In this document: positions 1-11,633 of the stretch, piece after piece
How the letters are laid out: every line of letters begins with the position of its first letter
Position numbering within the stretch: the first letter of the stretch is position 1
Source: Oryza sativa Japonica Group
Taxonomy: Eukaryota; Streptophyta; Magnoliopsida; Poales; Poaceae
DNA length: 64,000 nt
Direction: 5' to 3'
Assembly: GCF_034140825.1 (NCBI RefSeq)
Contig: NC_089042.1
Coordinates: 25,697,001 to 25,761,000 of the forward strand
The notes under the pieces: generated by a model
Told to the model about the DNA's origin: nothing
What the model saw: the letters and a program-made list of their open reading frames with translations, nothing else
The model's database searches: none
Program-made: the position numbers and the translations under genes

Positions 1-495
1 GTGTAATGCTTTGAACAGATGCTTGAAGTGTAAGTTGTGTTTGTACAGATTGAAATTGGTTTTTGCTGCTTGAAATGTCATGGTCTGTACAGTTTTAGAC
101 TGATATGCAGTATGTCACTTGGAACAAATATATATGTACATCACTTTGCATACTGTTTCACCAGGAAACTTACTGGATTGCCCAAAAAACAGAAGTAAAA
201 TATTTTCTCTTCTCCTGAAATTTTTGACCCAACTGCTTCACATATTGTTAGGAATATGAGTTAGCACCATGAACCTGGGAAAGAAATCAAATAAATGCAA
301 ATCATTGCTGGTAACAACTCTGTTCTTAAAATTGCTAGCTCAGAATCTCGATGTGTTTCAGATCTGCAATGGCAAATGAGTTCACAGAATAAATCAGTTG
401 TGACATCTCAGTTACATAACACAAAATAAATGAGTTTATAGCTCATCCCAATTACATATGACATATCAGATAGATGACACAACTCAAGATATAAT

Positions 496-1271
496 TTAAT
501 CATCATCGGTGTCTTCCGGCATGTCATCTTCAGCGTTCCCATTGCCACTGTCACTACAGTACTGCAATATTGTGTCATCTTCATCTGCATCATCCCTACT
601 GTCTTCAGTCAAGTTAGCTTGGTTGTTAAGGTCTTCTAAATTAGCTTCAATAATAGTAACTTCTCCATCTTCCTGCAAATGGTCTAGATCCTCATCAGCA
701 TTACCTTCATGCACTTCATGTTCTGTATCAGAACAATTATCATTTTGGTGTACATCAAAAATGTGGTCATCTTTTTCAGACACATTATACATGTTCCTAT
801 GTTCGAATTTCTGCACAATTCGCCATTCGTTGCCCAAAGAGGTGTCCTGCAAGTAAAATATCTTCTTCGATTGAGTTGCTAAAATGAAAGGGTCATCCTT
901 GTACCAAAATGATTGGATGTTGATGGATTTGAAATGCCCGTCATCCCTAACTCCTTTTGTCTTGCCAACTTGATTGAACCAATCACAACGGAAAAGAACC
1001 ACCGATCGATAGATATCTAGATCAGAGTTATACTGCAACTCAAGAATCTCCCTAAGGACACCATAAAATTCAATGTTATCCCCTTCATGTGTACCATCAA
1101 CCATTACACCACTATTCTGCGTTTGGAGGTATTTCTCACGGTCAACAGTGCTATACCGGACTCCGTTGACAATGCAAGATGCACAACTCTTTACTCGGAG
1201 ATCAGGACCACATGACAATGCAAATAGTGCTTCACTGACCACCCCTGGATTTTCTTTCCTCAGCTTCCAGA

Positions 1272-1337
<66 letters not shown>

Positions 1338-4111
1338 GAAAAATACACATGTTATTCCCAATTTAAAATTTCATCACCAAAAAATGATATTTTTGTAAGT
1401 GTGTGTCACTTACATGAGTCTTAAACCACCTAGCAAATCCTTTTTCAAGTCTTCTGTCAACATCATGTGCATCTTCTTTCTCCAACTCTTCTCTATGCAT
1501 GCTGTAGCAAATTATGACTCAACAATTAGGAAAATATTATATTTAATACAATACATGTGAAATAAACCTACATAAATGGTGCTTACTCCAAATATGGTTG
1601 AACCTCCTCACAGTTATTTAGCACATACCAAACTAGCTTATCCATGATTTCATCCTCCATGTACTGTATCCTAGTGGATCCTATGAGTTTAACACCATGC
1701 ATAAAAACAGAGCTGTTACCATCCAATGGCCCATCCCCATGACGGGCGTCCCGATTAAATCTAGTGTCAACATCCTCCATGTACCTTGAACAAAATGTCA
1801 AGGTGTCACTTGCTACATAGGTCTCAGCAATTGATCCTTCAGGCCTAGCCCTGTTCCGCATGGAATTCTTAAAGGTGCCAAGTCGTCTTTCTATTGGGTA
1901 CATCCATCCATATTGTACAGGACCTCTAAGTAGTGCCTCATCAGGTAGATGTACGGCCAAGTGCACCATCACGTCAAAGAAGGCTGGAGGAAAAATTTTC
2001 TCAAGTTTGCATAGGATCAGCGGGATGTCTTTTTTCAGTCGTTTGAGGACATCTATCCTTAGATTTCTACTACACAATTCCCTGAAGAAGTTACCAAGCT
2101 CTGCAATTGCTTCGTATATATCCTTGTCCACAAATCCTCTTATGCCGGCAGGTATGATTCTTTGGAGAAGGACATGGCAGTCATGAGTTTTGAGCCCCTG
2201 CACCTTGGAACCATCTGAACTTATGCATCTTGCTAGGTTGGCTGCATATCCATGTGGATACTTGACACCTTTGAGGAAGTTACAAAACTCAATTCTTTGT
2301 TCCTTCTTCAAGACATAGCGAGCTTGTGGGATGCGAACTGAGTTGCCATCCTGCTGTAAGTGCAAGTTATGTCTTATGTTCATATCATGCAAATCTATCC
2401 TCGAATTGACTGTGTCCTTTGTCTTGCCCTCGATTTTGAGCAATGTGCCCAAAATGTTGTCACATATGTTTTTCTCAATGTGCATCACATCAAGATTATG
2501 TGGCAGCAACAAATCTTTCCAATATGGGAGCTTCCACAGACTTACTTTGCGGCTATAAATTAGTGGCCCTTCATCCTCTCCACGTTTTCTTTTCTTACTT
2601 GTATCATGCTTACCCGGTCTAACATCTTTCACCTTCTCTAACTGCTCGAGGACCTCATCTGTGCTGAATTTTCCTGGCTCAACCTGGTTTTCATGGTGTC
2701 CATCAAAAGCATGGCTTCTTCGCCAAGCGTGTGTCCTTGGAAGGAAACGACGGTGGCCAAAGTAGCCTATCTTATTTCTTGGTGCTCGTGACAACGGATT
2801 TTTGTCACAATGAATGCATGCATAATAACCTTTTGTAGTTCGCCCTGACAAGGTGCTTAGAGCTGGATAATCATGTATGCACCATAGCACGGCGGCACGA
2901 AGATTGAACTTTCTAGCACTGAATGCATCATAAGTACTAACACCTATCCATAATTCAAGCAATTCTTCTATCAGAGGCTCCAAGAATAAATCAAAATCCT
3001 TTCCTGGAGATGTTGGACCTGGGATCAGTAATGACATAATGCAGTTCGATGGATCAACAGATTCCCATGGTGGTAGATTCAAAGGCATAACAAGGACAGG
3101 CCACATGCTATACGAATTGCTCACCTTGCCAAATGGATTGAATCCATCTGTAGCTATGGCAAGCCTCATATTCCTTGCATCTTCTGCGAAAGTTCGATAC
3201 TTTCTGTCGAAGTCCTTCCAAGCCTCCCCATCTGCTGCATGGCTCATTTCATTATCCACTGGCTTCCGCTTGATTTTGTGCCACTGTGTGTCTTCAGCTG
3301 TTCGTTTTGATGCAAATATCCTCTTTAACCTTGGGATAAGTGGAAAATGCCTCAAAACTTTGCGAGGAACCTTCCTGTCGCCAACCCCATCTTCCCATCT
3401 GGATTCACCACATATTGGGCATAGATCCATATTGGCATATTCCTTCCGAAATAGCACACAATTATTCTTGCACACATGGATCGACACATATCCAAGGCCC
3501 AATTCACGAAGATATTTCTTTGCCTCATCATAAGATTTTGGTAATTGACATTGAGGGAATGCCGAGGACAACAACTTCAATAATTCAGTGAAAGCTGTAT
3601 TGCTGATTCGATAATATGACTTGATATGGAGCAGCCTCACAAGAAAGGAAAATCTTGAATGGTTAGATCCTGGGCAAAGTGCCTGCTTCGCATCTTCAAG
3701 AATTCTAGCAAACCTTGGTGGCTGTCCATCTTCCTCTGCCGCAGTGTATAGTTCACCTATTAACTCTGGAACTCCATTGTCATCCTCGGGTTCATACCCG
3801 CCCACATCTGTCCCTTCATTATGGTTAGTTTCATGTACCTGTTCCAAATATTCGACATCTTCTGTATCAACTAATTCTCCATGATAAATCCACCGGGTGT
3901 ATGTTGATGACATCCCAAAAATATGTATATGGTCATGCATTTCTTGCTGAGGCAGTGAAGTGTGGTTAAGACACCTACAGCATGGGCATGGTATGTCAAC
4001 GTGTTCATCAAATCTTTGTCCAACAAATTCCATGAACTGTTTCACTCCCTCCATGTATGCAGGTGTGAATTGTCTCCCATGTATCCAAGTTCTGTCCATC
4101 TGCTTTGGCAT
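496..4111 (-). CDS. CACTA TNP2-type transposase, three exons
   Basis: This transposase cuts and moves CACTA elements in the nucleus. I read three exons: 4111-1587, 1501-1414 and 1272-496. The junctions are GT-AG and in phase, giving about 1,129 residues with no internal stop. Residues 1-80 form the transposase-associated domain with a CPCCRC cluster (42-47). The tnp2 core follows (roughly 230-550), then a DUF4218-like region (roughly 690-800). The last exon carries a DUF4216-like domain and ends in an acidic Asp/Glu-rich tail. The start is the ATG before the familiar MDRTW motif. A (TA)n tract sits in intron 2 right against the splice acceptor. No TnpA-like second gene is visible here. The frame looks intact, but whether it is expressed is unknown. 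Confidence 0.85.
1277..1334. repeat. (TA)n microsatellite in transposase intron
   Basis: About 29 uninterrupted TA units. On the minus strand the tract runs directly into the CAG acceptor of the last transposase exon. Confidence 0.95.
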
Positions 4112-4804
4112 GTTAAAAAAAGCAATTAGGCAAACAAAGCTAATCCATTTTTTAGGACAGAATATTTTCTAAAACATTAGATGGAACAGCTGGTTGCTAC
4201 ATGACTTAAACCATGTTGATTTGTTCATAACACTCTGACTTGTTTCTCTATTCATACAACACAAAGCATAATCTTTCATAGCTGAACTTGCATTTCATAC
4301 TCAGAGTAATGTACTTATGGAAAATCATACCTTATATCTACTGAACGGCGTTGGTGATGGGCTGTGCGCGCTGACGACAGGATTGAGAGAGGAGGTGCTA
4401 GGATAAGACGGTGGGCGAGGAGCAGCCGATCCGTCTCAGTCGTCGAGGATCCCCCGCGCCGACCGGGATCCCTCTGCAGCCCCACCGACCAAGATCACTT
4501 CACCGCGCCGCCACCCACCACGATGCTCCACATCACGATGCCGGCCAGCCTGTGGAGCCGCCCTTCCCTGCACCGGTGGGATAAGAAACCTCCTCCTCTG
4601 CACCGTCCCGGTGGCTAGGATCCGTCCCCACTGAGCTCCGCCTGCGCCGCCGCCACCCTCCCTCCCTGGCTATGACCAAACCCTGCGCCACCGCCCCCCT
4701 CCCTCCTTGACCAAACCACTAGGTCGCCCGCATAAAGCATTCAATCATTCTTGTGTTCGAGAATTGAAAGGAAAACTAAAAGTAAAACATCATCAGCATG
4801 AAAG

Positions 4805-4882
4805 CTCCTTGCAGCGTAGTGGTTAAGCTAGAATTATGGTTAGTCACAAGTCGTGGGTTCGACCCCCAAGTGCTGCAGCATT
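4805..4882 (+). repeat. tRNA-like sequence with pol III A/B boxes (SINE-like)
   Basis: The stretch contains an A-box-like GCAGCGTAGTGG and a B-box-like GGGTTCGACCCCC about 40 bases later. TGCAGC near its start can pair with GCTGCA near its end, like an acceptor stem. A T-run and an A-rich stretch follow. A normal anticodon arm is not evident, so I read it as a tRNA-derived SINE head or pseudo-tRNA inside the CACTA leader, not a working tRNA gene. Confidence 0.5.
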
Positions 4883-4944
4883 TTTTTTAGAAAAAAGAGT
4901 TCACATGGGCTGCACAGATTCACACATGGGCTGCACAAATTCAC

Positions 4945-5232
4945 GGACTGCACAAATTTGGGCTGCGAAAAAAAAGTTCACATGGGCTGCACAGATTGAC
5001 ACATGGGCTGCACAAATTCACGTGGACTGCACAAAGCATCTGCTGGCCCGAAAACGCACCTGTGCTGCATATACAATGTGGGGTCCAAGGACTGCACAAA
5101 TTTGGGCTGCGAAAAAAAAGTTCACATGGGCTGCACAGATTGACACATGGGCTGCACAAATTCACGTGGACTGCACAAAGCATCTGCTGGCCCGAAAACG
5201 CACCTGTGCTGCATATACAATGTGGGGTCCAA
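4945..5232. repeat. 144-bp tandem duplication
   Basis: Two near-identical 144-bp units start at 4945 and 5089. Each contains several GGGCTGCACA motifs, an A-run and TATACAATGTGGGGTCCA. That last motif appears a third time just downstream (about 5256-5273). The unit length is a multiple of three, which leaves long spurious open frames on both strands. It lies between the transposase leader and the CACTA end. Confidence 0.9.
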
Positions 5233-5337
5233 TAACAATCTGGATAGCCACGTATACAATGTGGGGTCCAGTGACAACCTAGATAGCCACATATGCAAGG
5301 TGGGACCAACAACAGCAGAATAGAGATTTACTTACAA

Positions 5338-5597
5338 CTGACGAAATATATTTCAGCATATTGTATTAATAAAGGAGCGTCATAAGTGTGTTACATGAAT
5401 GGTGCGCACCATTTTGTGACGAAATTATCTATTGTTTTATGACACCATTTTAAATTTCGTCATGGAGTTTCGATGTCTACCCTCCGCCATGAGTGATCCA
5501 TGACGAAACATGAAATTTCGTCATAGATATGTTGTATTCAATGACGAAATTATACAACGTCATGAGCAAAACGTCATAGATGGACGATTTCCTACTA
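5338..5597 (-). repeat. CACTA subterminal repeat array and terminus
   Basis: Motifs of the form TGACGAAAT or its reverse complement ATTTCGTCA recur in both orientations at least six times, ending at a CTAGTAGGAAA-type terminus. In CACTA elements such arrays bind the transposon's own proteins. That role is known for the family and is not shown here. Confidence 0.7.
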
Positions 5598-8500
5598 GAT
5601 GGCTGTTCGTGGTACAAAGTGGACATCAAACTGACTTAGCTCGACTACCCATTTCGCAATGCGGCCGACAACGTCTTTGTTTCTCACGACTTCACCGAGG
5701 GGGAAGGAGGAGACAACTGTGACTCTGTGGGCTTGGAAGTAGTGTCGTAGCTTTCTTGATGTCATGATTACTGCGTAGAGCAGTTTTTGGATCTGTGGAT
5801 ATCTGGTTTTGCGTCGTGGAGAGCTTCGCTGGCATAATATACTGGTCATTGGACATTCTCTCTCTCGACGACAATTACAGTGTTGACGGAGTATGGCGTG
5901 GCGGCAATATAAATGAATAATTCTTCATTAGGTTGGGGAGCAACGAGTACAGGGGGATCTGATAGGTAGCGCTTGAGTGCAATAAATGCCTCTTCGGCTT
6001 CCTGTGTCCATACAAATTTATCTTGCTTCTTCAGCAAAGCGAAGAAGGGTTGTCCTCGTTCTCCCATCCTAGCGACGAATCTGCTTAGTGCTGCCGTGCA
6101 TCTGATTAGCTTTTGTACTTCCTTGAGTCTTGTGGGCGACTTCATGTTCTCGATTGCCTTGATCTTCTCGGGATTCGCTTCTATTCCTCTGCCAGAGATG
6201 AGGAAGCCGAGTAGCTTGCCCGACGGTACTCCGCAGGTGCACTTCTCTGGATTGAGCATGAGGTGATATCGTCGGAGGTTGTCGAACGTTTCCCGTAGAT
6301 CGTCAATCAATGAGTCGCTTTTCTTGGTCTTGACAACAATGTCGTCGACATATGCCTCGACGTTGTTGCCGAGCTGGTCACTAAGTGCGCCCTGGACCGT
6401 GCGCTGGAAAGTGTTCCCAGCGGTTATGAGTCCAAATGGCATCTTAACGTAGAAAAATACCCCGAACGGCGTGATGAATGATGTCTTCTCTTCGTCCTCT
6501 CTCGCCATGCTGATTTGGTGGTAGCCGGAGTAAGCGTCGAGGAAGCTCAGCATCTCACAGCCGGCTGTTGAGTCCACCAGTTGGTCTATTCAAGGAAGAG
6601 GGAAGTGATCCTTGGGGCACGCCTTGTTGAGGTCGGTGAAGTCGACACACATTCTCCATTTCCCGTTGGCCTTCCGCACCATGACTGGGTTGGCTAGCCA
6701 CTCTGGATGAAGTACTTCTCTGATAAAGCCAGCTTTGAGAAGTTTGTCGAGCTCTTCTCGTATGGCTTGTCTTCGGTCTGGTGCAAATCTCCGCAGTCTT
6801 TGCTTTACTGGCTTGGCATCGGGTCGCACCATGAGTTTGTGCTCGATCACCTCCCTGGGGACGCCCGGCATGTCAGACGGCTGCCAAGCGAACACGTCAG
6901 CATTGTCGCGGAGGAAGGTGATGAGCGTGAGTTCCTATTTCTCGTTTAGTGATGCCCCGATCTTGATGGTCTTGTCGGGGTTGGCACTAGAGAGAGGAAC
7001 AGTCTTGATTGCGCCGTCCGGTTTCAGCGTCTTGTTTGTCTTGCTCATTTTCTTGGGTGGCTCGGTTGTGGCGGGTGTACTTGGCGTTTGCTCGACCATG
7101 TCGAGGCTCCGCTTGTCACATTGTACCGCCAGCTTTGCGTTCCCTTGGATGGTGATTGTTCCCTTCGGCCCTGGCATCTTGAGCACTTAATACGCGTAGT
7201 GAGATGCGGCCATGAACTTCGCAAGTGCAGTTCTCCCGATGATGGTGCTATACGCTGTATCGAATTCAGCGACATCAAAGTTGAACTACTCTGTCCGGAA
7301 GTTGTTTGCTTGGCCGAAAGTCACAGGCAGCGTGATTTTTCCCATTGGTTTGGACGAAGACTGGGGAGTAATTCCATGGAAGGGTTGATCGGTGGCTGTC
7401 AACTCGCTTCGTGGTATTCCCATGGCGTCCAATGTGCTGGCGAAGAGGAGATTGATTGAGCTGCCACCGTCGATGAGAACCCGCGCGACCTTGATGTTCC
7501 GAATAGTGGGTTCGACCACGATCGGATAGCGTCCTGGGATAACGGCGGTCTTGGGATGGTCATCTTCCGAAAATTGTATCTTCTGTTCAGACCACTTCAT
7601 CTTGGGTGCAGCCCCCTGCCACGTCGAGCAGACTTCTCGCTCCACTTTCTTATACTCTCGCTTGGAGGAGTACGCTGTAGAGCCTCCGAAAATGTGTGAG
7701 ACGTGGAGGTTAGAGTCTGGATACGCTGGGTCCGACTCCTGAGCGGTCATCTCCGTATCCTTCTCGACCACGCGTACTCGTTTGCCTTGTTCCGATGTCA
7801 TGTGCTTCTCGAGCGATTTTTTGGAAACAAGGCAGTCTTCCAAAGAATGTCTGTTCGACTTGTGTATGGGAACCATGCTTTCCTTGCGTCACTACCTTGT
7901 GGGTTTGGGCGCTTGGGAGGGTTAGCATATTCTGCTGCGAGTACTTCTGCTTGAGCTTTCCTTTTCGCGTTCTTGCGATTTTTCTTTTTGCTTGACTCAG
8001 GTGTGTCCGTGGCTGATTTCTTCTCGCCCTCGGTCTTCGGCTTGTCGTTCTTGCGTCTAAGTGCATCGTCAACGTGGGCACGTCAGTCAACAATCTCGAA
8101 CAGTCTCCAATAGTTGTGATGCGTCTCGTTGCTAACTCCTGGGTAGTGTAGCGATCTCTAACACCGGACTTGAAGGCGCGAATTACAGAAGCATCGGTGA
8201 TTTCGGGGATTGTATTTCTGCACTCATTAAAGCGCCGAACATATTCCCTCAAGGATTCACCCGAGCTCTGTGCCAATGCGTGTAAGTCGTCTTCGATCGC
8301 GTGGCGTTTGTAGGTTCCCTGGAAGTTGGCGACGAACAGCTGCCATAGGTCTGCCCACGAAGAAATCAAGTAGGGCGGAAGGTGCATCAACCATGAACGC
8401 GCAGAGCCTTTTAACGCAGTTGGCAAATAATTCGCCAACGCGTTGTCGTCCGCTCTGGCAGCATAGAGTACTATGGAGTAGACTTGAAGAAATTCTTCTG

Positions 8501-9455
8501 GGTCAGTGCTCCCATCGTACTTTTCTATTGCCCCCGGTCGGAACCTCTCAGGCCATCGGACATCGCGCAACGAACGACCGAAAGCCCTACACCCAGCACT
8601 AGGGGCGGTGGGTTGTCGGCGATCGTATGTCCTTCGTGGATGTCTGTCTGACGATGAGGAGGAGGAAGAAGATAAGGACGACGATGGGTCGCTTGGTTCC
8701 GGTGTAGGATTACGAGAATGCCGGCTGGGTTCTCGAGAATCCTGTCGTCGCCCTCCGTTGTTGTCCCGGCGCCGTTCTCTGTCGTCTTCGTCATGATGGC
8801 GGCGTCCTCGACTGGTATCGCCCGGCGTCCGTCGCTCACGATCGTCGCGAATATGACGGTTGTGGCGGTGATCACGGTCTTGGTCTTCGTTCGAGCGGCC
8901 TCCTCGTTCTTCATTGTCGTGATGTCGTGAAGAAACGTGATGCCGGGAACGGTTCTCGTTTTCCCATGTGCGACGAGCTTCTCGGCGACCGTTTAGGTGA
9001 TCGCGGAGATCGCTGGTGCCGCGAGGTGGAGGGCTGGCTCGATGGGGTGATTCCCGCTGTTCGGGGTTTTCGCCATTGGCACCAGTAGTTGGTTGCTGTT
9101 CCGGGTGGGTTGCAGCGGCGGCCTGTTCGAACTCGTTGCTGAGGTTGGTCACTGACTCCCGTAACCGTTCCGTCCATTGTGCGAGGTCATCGTGTAGAAC
9201 GGGGTCATAAGGGGTCTCCCTCAGTATTGCGTTGAGGGTCCTGATGTGCTGAGCCGGTGTAGACGTCTGATTTTCCGCCCCGGTATTAGCGCGTGCCGAT
9301 GTGCCTGTCCCGTCGATAGCCAATACCTCACGTGGCGTACTTGTTGACGAGGAGTCGTAGTCCTCGAGTAGATGCAGGACTGACGGTTCGGAAGAACCGA
9401 TGTCGATAACACCGACGAAACGATCTGGGGTCAGCGTCGTTCCTCGTTCTTTGTG
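5598..9455 (-). mobile_element. Ty3/gypsy LTR retrotransposon fragment, broken
   Basis: A fossil on the minus strand. From right to left it holds a gag-like region (about 7,700-9,400, with an Arg/Asp/His-rich low-complexity stretch), a protease-like region (about 7,300-7,880), reverse transcriptase (about 5,850-6,900, with a YVDD-type active site) and the start of RNase H. Integrase and both LTRs are absent. The sequence style matches the large Tat-like gypsy group of grasses. It is broken in several places (roughly five or more) and cut short at the left by the CACTA element. Without LTRs its age cannot be read, but it predates the CACTA insertion. Confidence 0.85.
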
Positions 9456-9533
9456 AACAATGTTGTAGTTTATAAAACCAGATAAGAGATATATCAATTT
9501 TGTGAACAATGTTACTATCACTTTGTCGTATGA

Positions 9534-9960
9534 AGAAATGACCAAAATAAAAGTTTTAGATCTTGATGAGTTATTCAACTTTGTTGTTGATGACTTTTTC
9601 AGTTGATATCATTTAGTATTTGAAAATGTTGTTTGAAGTTGTCATATTTTCAAATTCAAATTCAAACGGTTCAAAAAATGTTATATAGAAAAATGACCAA
9701 AATAAAAATTATAGATCTTGATGAGTTATACAACTTTGTTGTTGATGACTTTTTCAGTTGAAGTCGTTCACTGATCTAAAATTCTATTTGAACTTTTCAA
9801 ACTTTGAATTTCAAATTTCAAATTGTTTAAATAGCGTCAGATGGAGAAATGACCAAAATAAAAATTTTGCACCTCGATGAGTTCTACAACTTTGGTTTTG
9901 GTGACTTTTCCATTTGAAATCATTTAATAACCCCAATTTGACATCCTGGCCTAGGGCTTA
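9534..9960. repeat. About 155-bp tandem repeat, three degenerate copies
   Basis: Each copy carries GAAATGACCAAAATAAAA followed by a GATGAGTT.TACAACTTTG segment and GTGACTTTTTCA-like sequence, at about 9534, 9687 and 9844. The repeat is AT-rich, non-coding and inside the second CACTA element. Confidence 0.8.
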
Positions 9961-10139
9961 ATAGGATTAATAGAATACTTATACCAACAAGTTATAACTA
10001 CTTTTCTGGAAGCTAATCTCTAAAGAACTTTAATGTTAAGCGTGCTTGACCTAAAGATAAGGATCATCTGTGACGGGCGTAGTTGTTCATCCGTGACGGG
10101 CTATAGTGGGTGACCGACCGGGAAGTTTGAACTTCCCGC

Positions 10140-10547
10140 GTGGGTAAAGATAAGGGCCATCTGTGACGGGCGTAGTTGTTCATCCGTGACGGGCTATAGT
10201 TTGACTGGTCGTCTGGGTCAAAGCTATCGGTGACGCCCTTTAATTAGGGCCCGATTGAGATAGATTCATCCCCACGTGGGTAAAGATAAGGGTCATCTGT
10301 GACGGGCGTAGTTGTTCATCCGTGACGAGCTATAGTTTGACTGGTCGTCTGGGTCAAAGCTATCGGTGACGCCCTTTAATTAGGGCCCGATTGAGATAGA
10401 TTCATCCCCGCGTGGGTAAAGATAAGGGTCATCTGTGACGGGCGTAGTTGTTCATCCGTGACGGGCTATAGTTTGACTGGTCGTCTGGGTCAAAGCTATC
10501 GGTGACGCCCTTTAATTAGGGCCCGATTGAGATAGATTTATCCGTGA
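10140..10547. repeat. 136-bp tandem repeat, three copies, subterminal
   Basis: Units start at 10140, 10276 and 10412, each beginning GTGGGTAAAGATAAGG. Each holds two GTGACGGGC motifs and one GCCCGATTGAGATAGA. Copies are nearly identical, which suggests recent unequal exchange or replication slippage within the transposon end. Confidence 0.9.
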
Positions 10548-10666
10548 CGGCCGTTTGCCCGATTGAAATAACTCTTCACATCTGTGACTTCTAGCCTGTG
10601 ACGGACGCCGTGCCCGATTGAGATGGGGTTTACCGCCCGATTGAGATGATGGTATCTCTTCTAGTG

Positions 10667-11186
10667 ATAGCAGAGCTATCCCAATCACCACCAATTTCGT
10701 ATCATTCTTATTGAAGCTATGTAACCATCAACCAAAGATATGATGGATATTATTCATCTATCTATTATATTAAAACAACCTTGCAATTAGGCACCGCATT
10801 CCCTCTTGAAATGAGGCACCATGTTTACTATGGAGGTTAGATTAATTTTCTCACATTCATCGGACAAAAAGATAAAAAAGAGTTCAAGTAGAAATATAAT
10901 TTAGAAATAACTAAAATTCGGCATAAAAATATAGTTAATTAGATCCATGCCATTACAAATTTACCGATTTTTTTAAAAAATGTCATTGCTATTAACAATA
11001 TCGGGTGTGTGCTACTGAAATTTTGTAAAATTCAAACCTTGCCACTCCGCCACGATTTCTTTCTACCCCTTCCATCAACTCCAATCGGCCACGAGAACCA
11101 GCCAAGTCAGCCACCCATGGGCGTTCTCAGCTCGCCGCTGTTGAAGCTGCCGTCACCAGCCGACCTCATTTTCTTCAAATTAAAGT
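10667..11186. other. Intergenic, AT-rich
   Basis: I see no gene, RNA or repeat with clear ends in this stretch. Confidence 0.5.
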
Positions 11187-11196
11187 ACATGCCATT

Positions 11197-11623
11197 ATTG
11201 ATGGCCATAAGGCCCACCCGATGGCCCGGCTCAAGCACGGCACGGTCCGGCCTGACAGTTGTGTCGTGCCTGGGCCAATGCTTTGGCACGGTGGGCCGGT
11301 CCGGTCCGGCACAATAGAAGAAAATAGTTGAGGGATCCAAAATAGACTTAATGAATCATATAAGGCAAAGGCCCAAAGAGATGAGGGATATAAAATGGAC
11401 TTATTTTCAGCTATATAAGACACAGCCCAAAGAGTTGATGGAGAAAAAATATACTTATTCTATGGAGAAGCACAATCGGCTGCCATGTCTTCGGGCCGAC
11501 CCGGCACGACCCGAGTCTTATTGGGCCATGTGTGCAGCCCGTGGGCTAGCACGACGCATCCCGGCATGTTGTGCCAGCCCGACTAACCTCGGCCCAGACC
11601 GGGCGACCTATTCGGCCATCTAT
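11197..11623. mobile_element. Non-autonomous DNA transposon with 10-bp target duplication
   Basis: The element is flanked by a perfect direct repeat ACATGCCATT (11187-11196 and 11624-11633). Its ends are inverted: ATTGATGGCC at the left and GGCCATCTAT at the right. GGCCCGGCACG-like motifs occur in both orientations near the ends. It has no coding capacity. The duplication length fits MULE-type insertion (8-11 bp). An hAT element is the main alternative, because hAT ends often carry such GGCCCGGCAC motifs. Confidence 0.75.
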
Positions 11624-11633
11624 ACATGCCATT

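Larger units (their letters stand above)
1..5597 (-). mobile_element. CACTA (En/Spm) transposon with transposase, partial in window
   Basis: This is a class II CACTA element lying on the minus strand. Its 5' (promoter) end is near 5597 and its 3' end lies beyond the left edge of the window. The call rests on the TNP2-type transposase at 496-4111, a GC-rich leader around 4330-4700, and an array of TGACGAAAT-type subterminal motifs at about 5338-5590. The end reads, on the minus strand, CTAGTAGGAAATCG, which resembles the CACTA-type terminus, but the outermost CA is not canonical. Directly to its right lies Ty3/gypsy sequence, so the element probably inserted into that older fragment. Bases 1-495 hold no gene and are taken as the 3' non-coding part. 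Confidence 0.8.
9456..10666 (+). mobile_element. Right end of a second CACTA-type element
   Basis: The stretch ends in TATCTCTTCTAGTG, the reverse complement of CACTAGAAGAGATA. Before it lies an array of TGACGGGC and CCCGATTGAGAT motifs typical of CACTA subterminal regions. Further inside are AT-rich tandem repeats. No coding sequence is seen, and the matching left end is not in the window. The end sequence differs from the CACTA at 5597, so this is another family. The gypsy fragment abuts it on the left. Confidence 0.65.

Noticed and set aside
4836-5312. Open frames of 120-150 residues on both strands over the 144-bp repeat
   Set aside because: The repeat length is a multiple of three, so any open frame is doubled. 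The translation has no domain and lies in a transposon leader.
10060-10630. CRISPR-like array
   Set aside because: The repeats are 136-bp units in plant DNA next to a CACTA terminus, with no short repeat-unique spacer structure.
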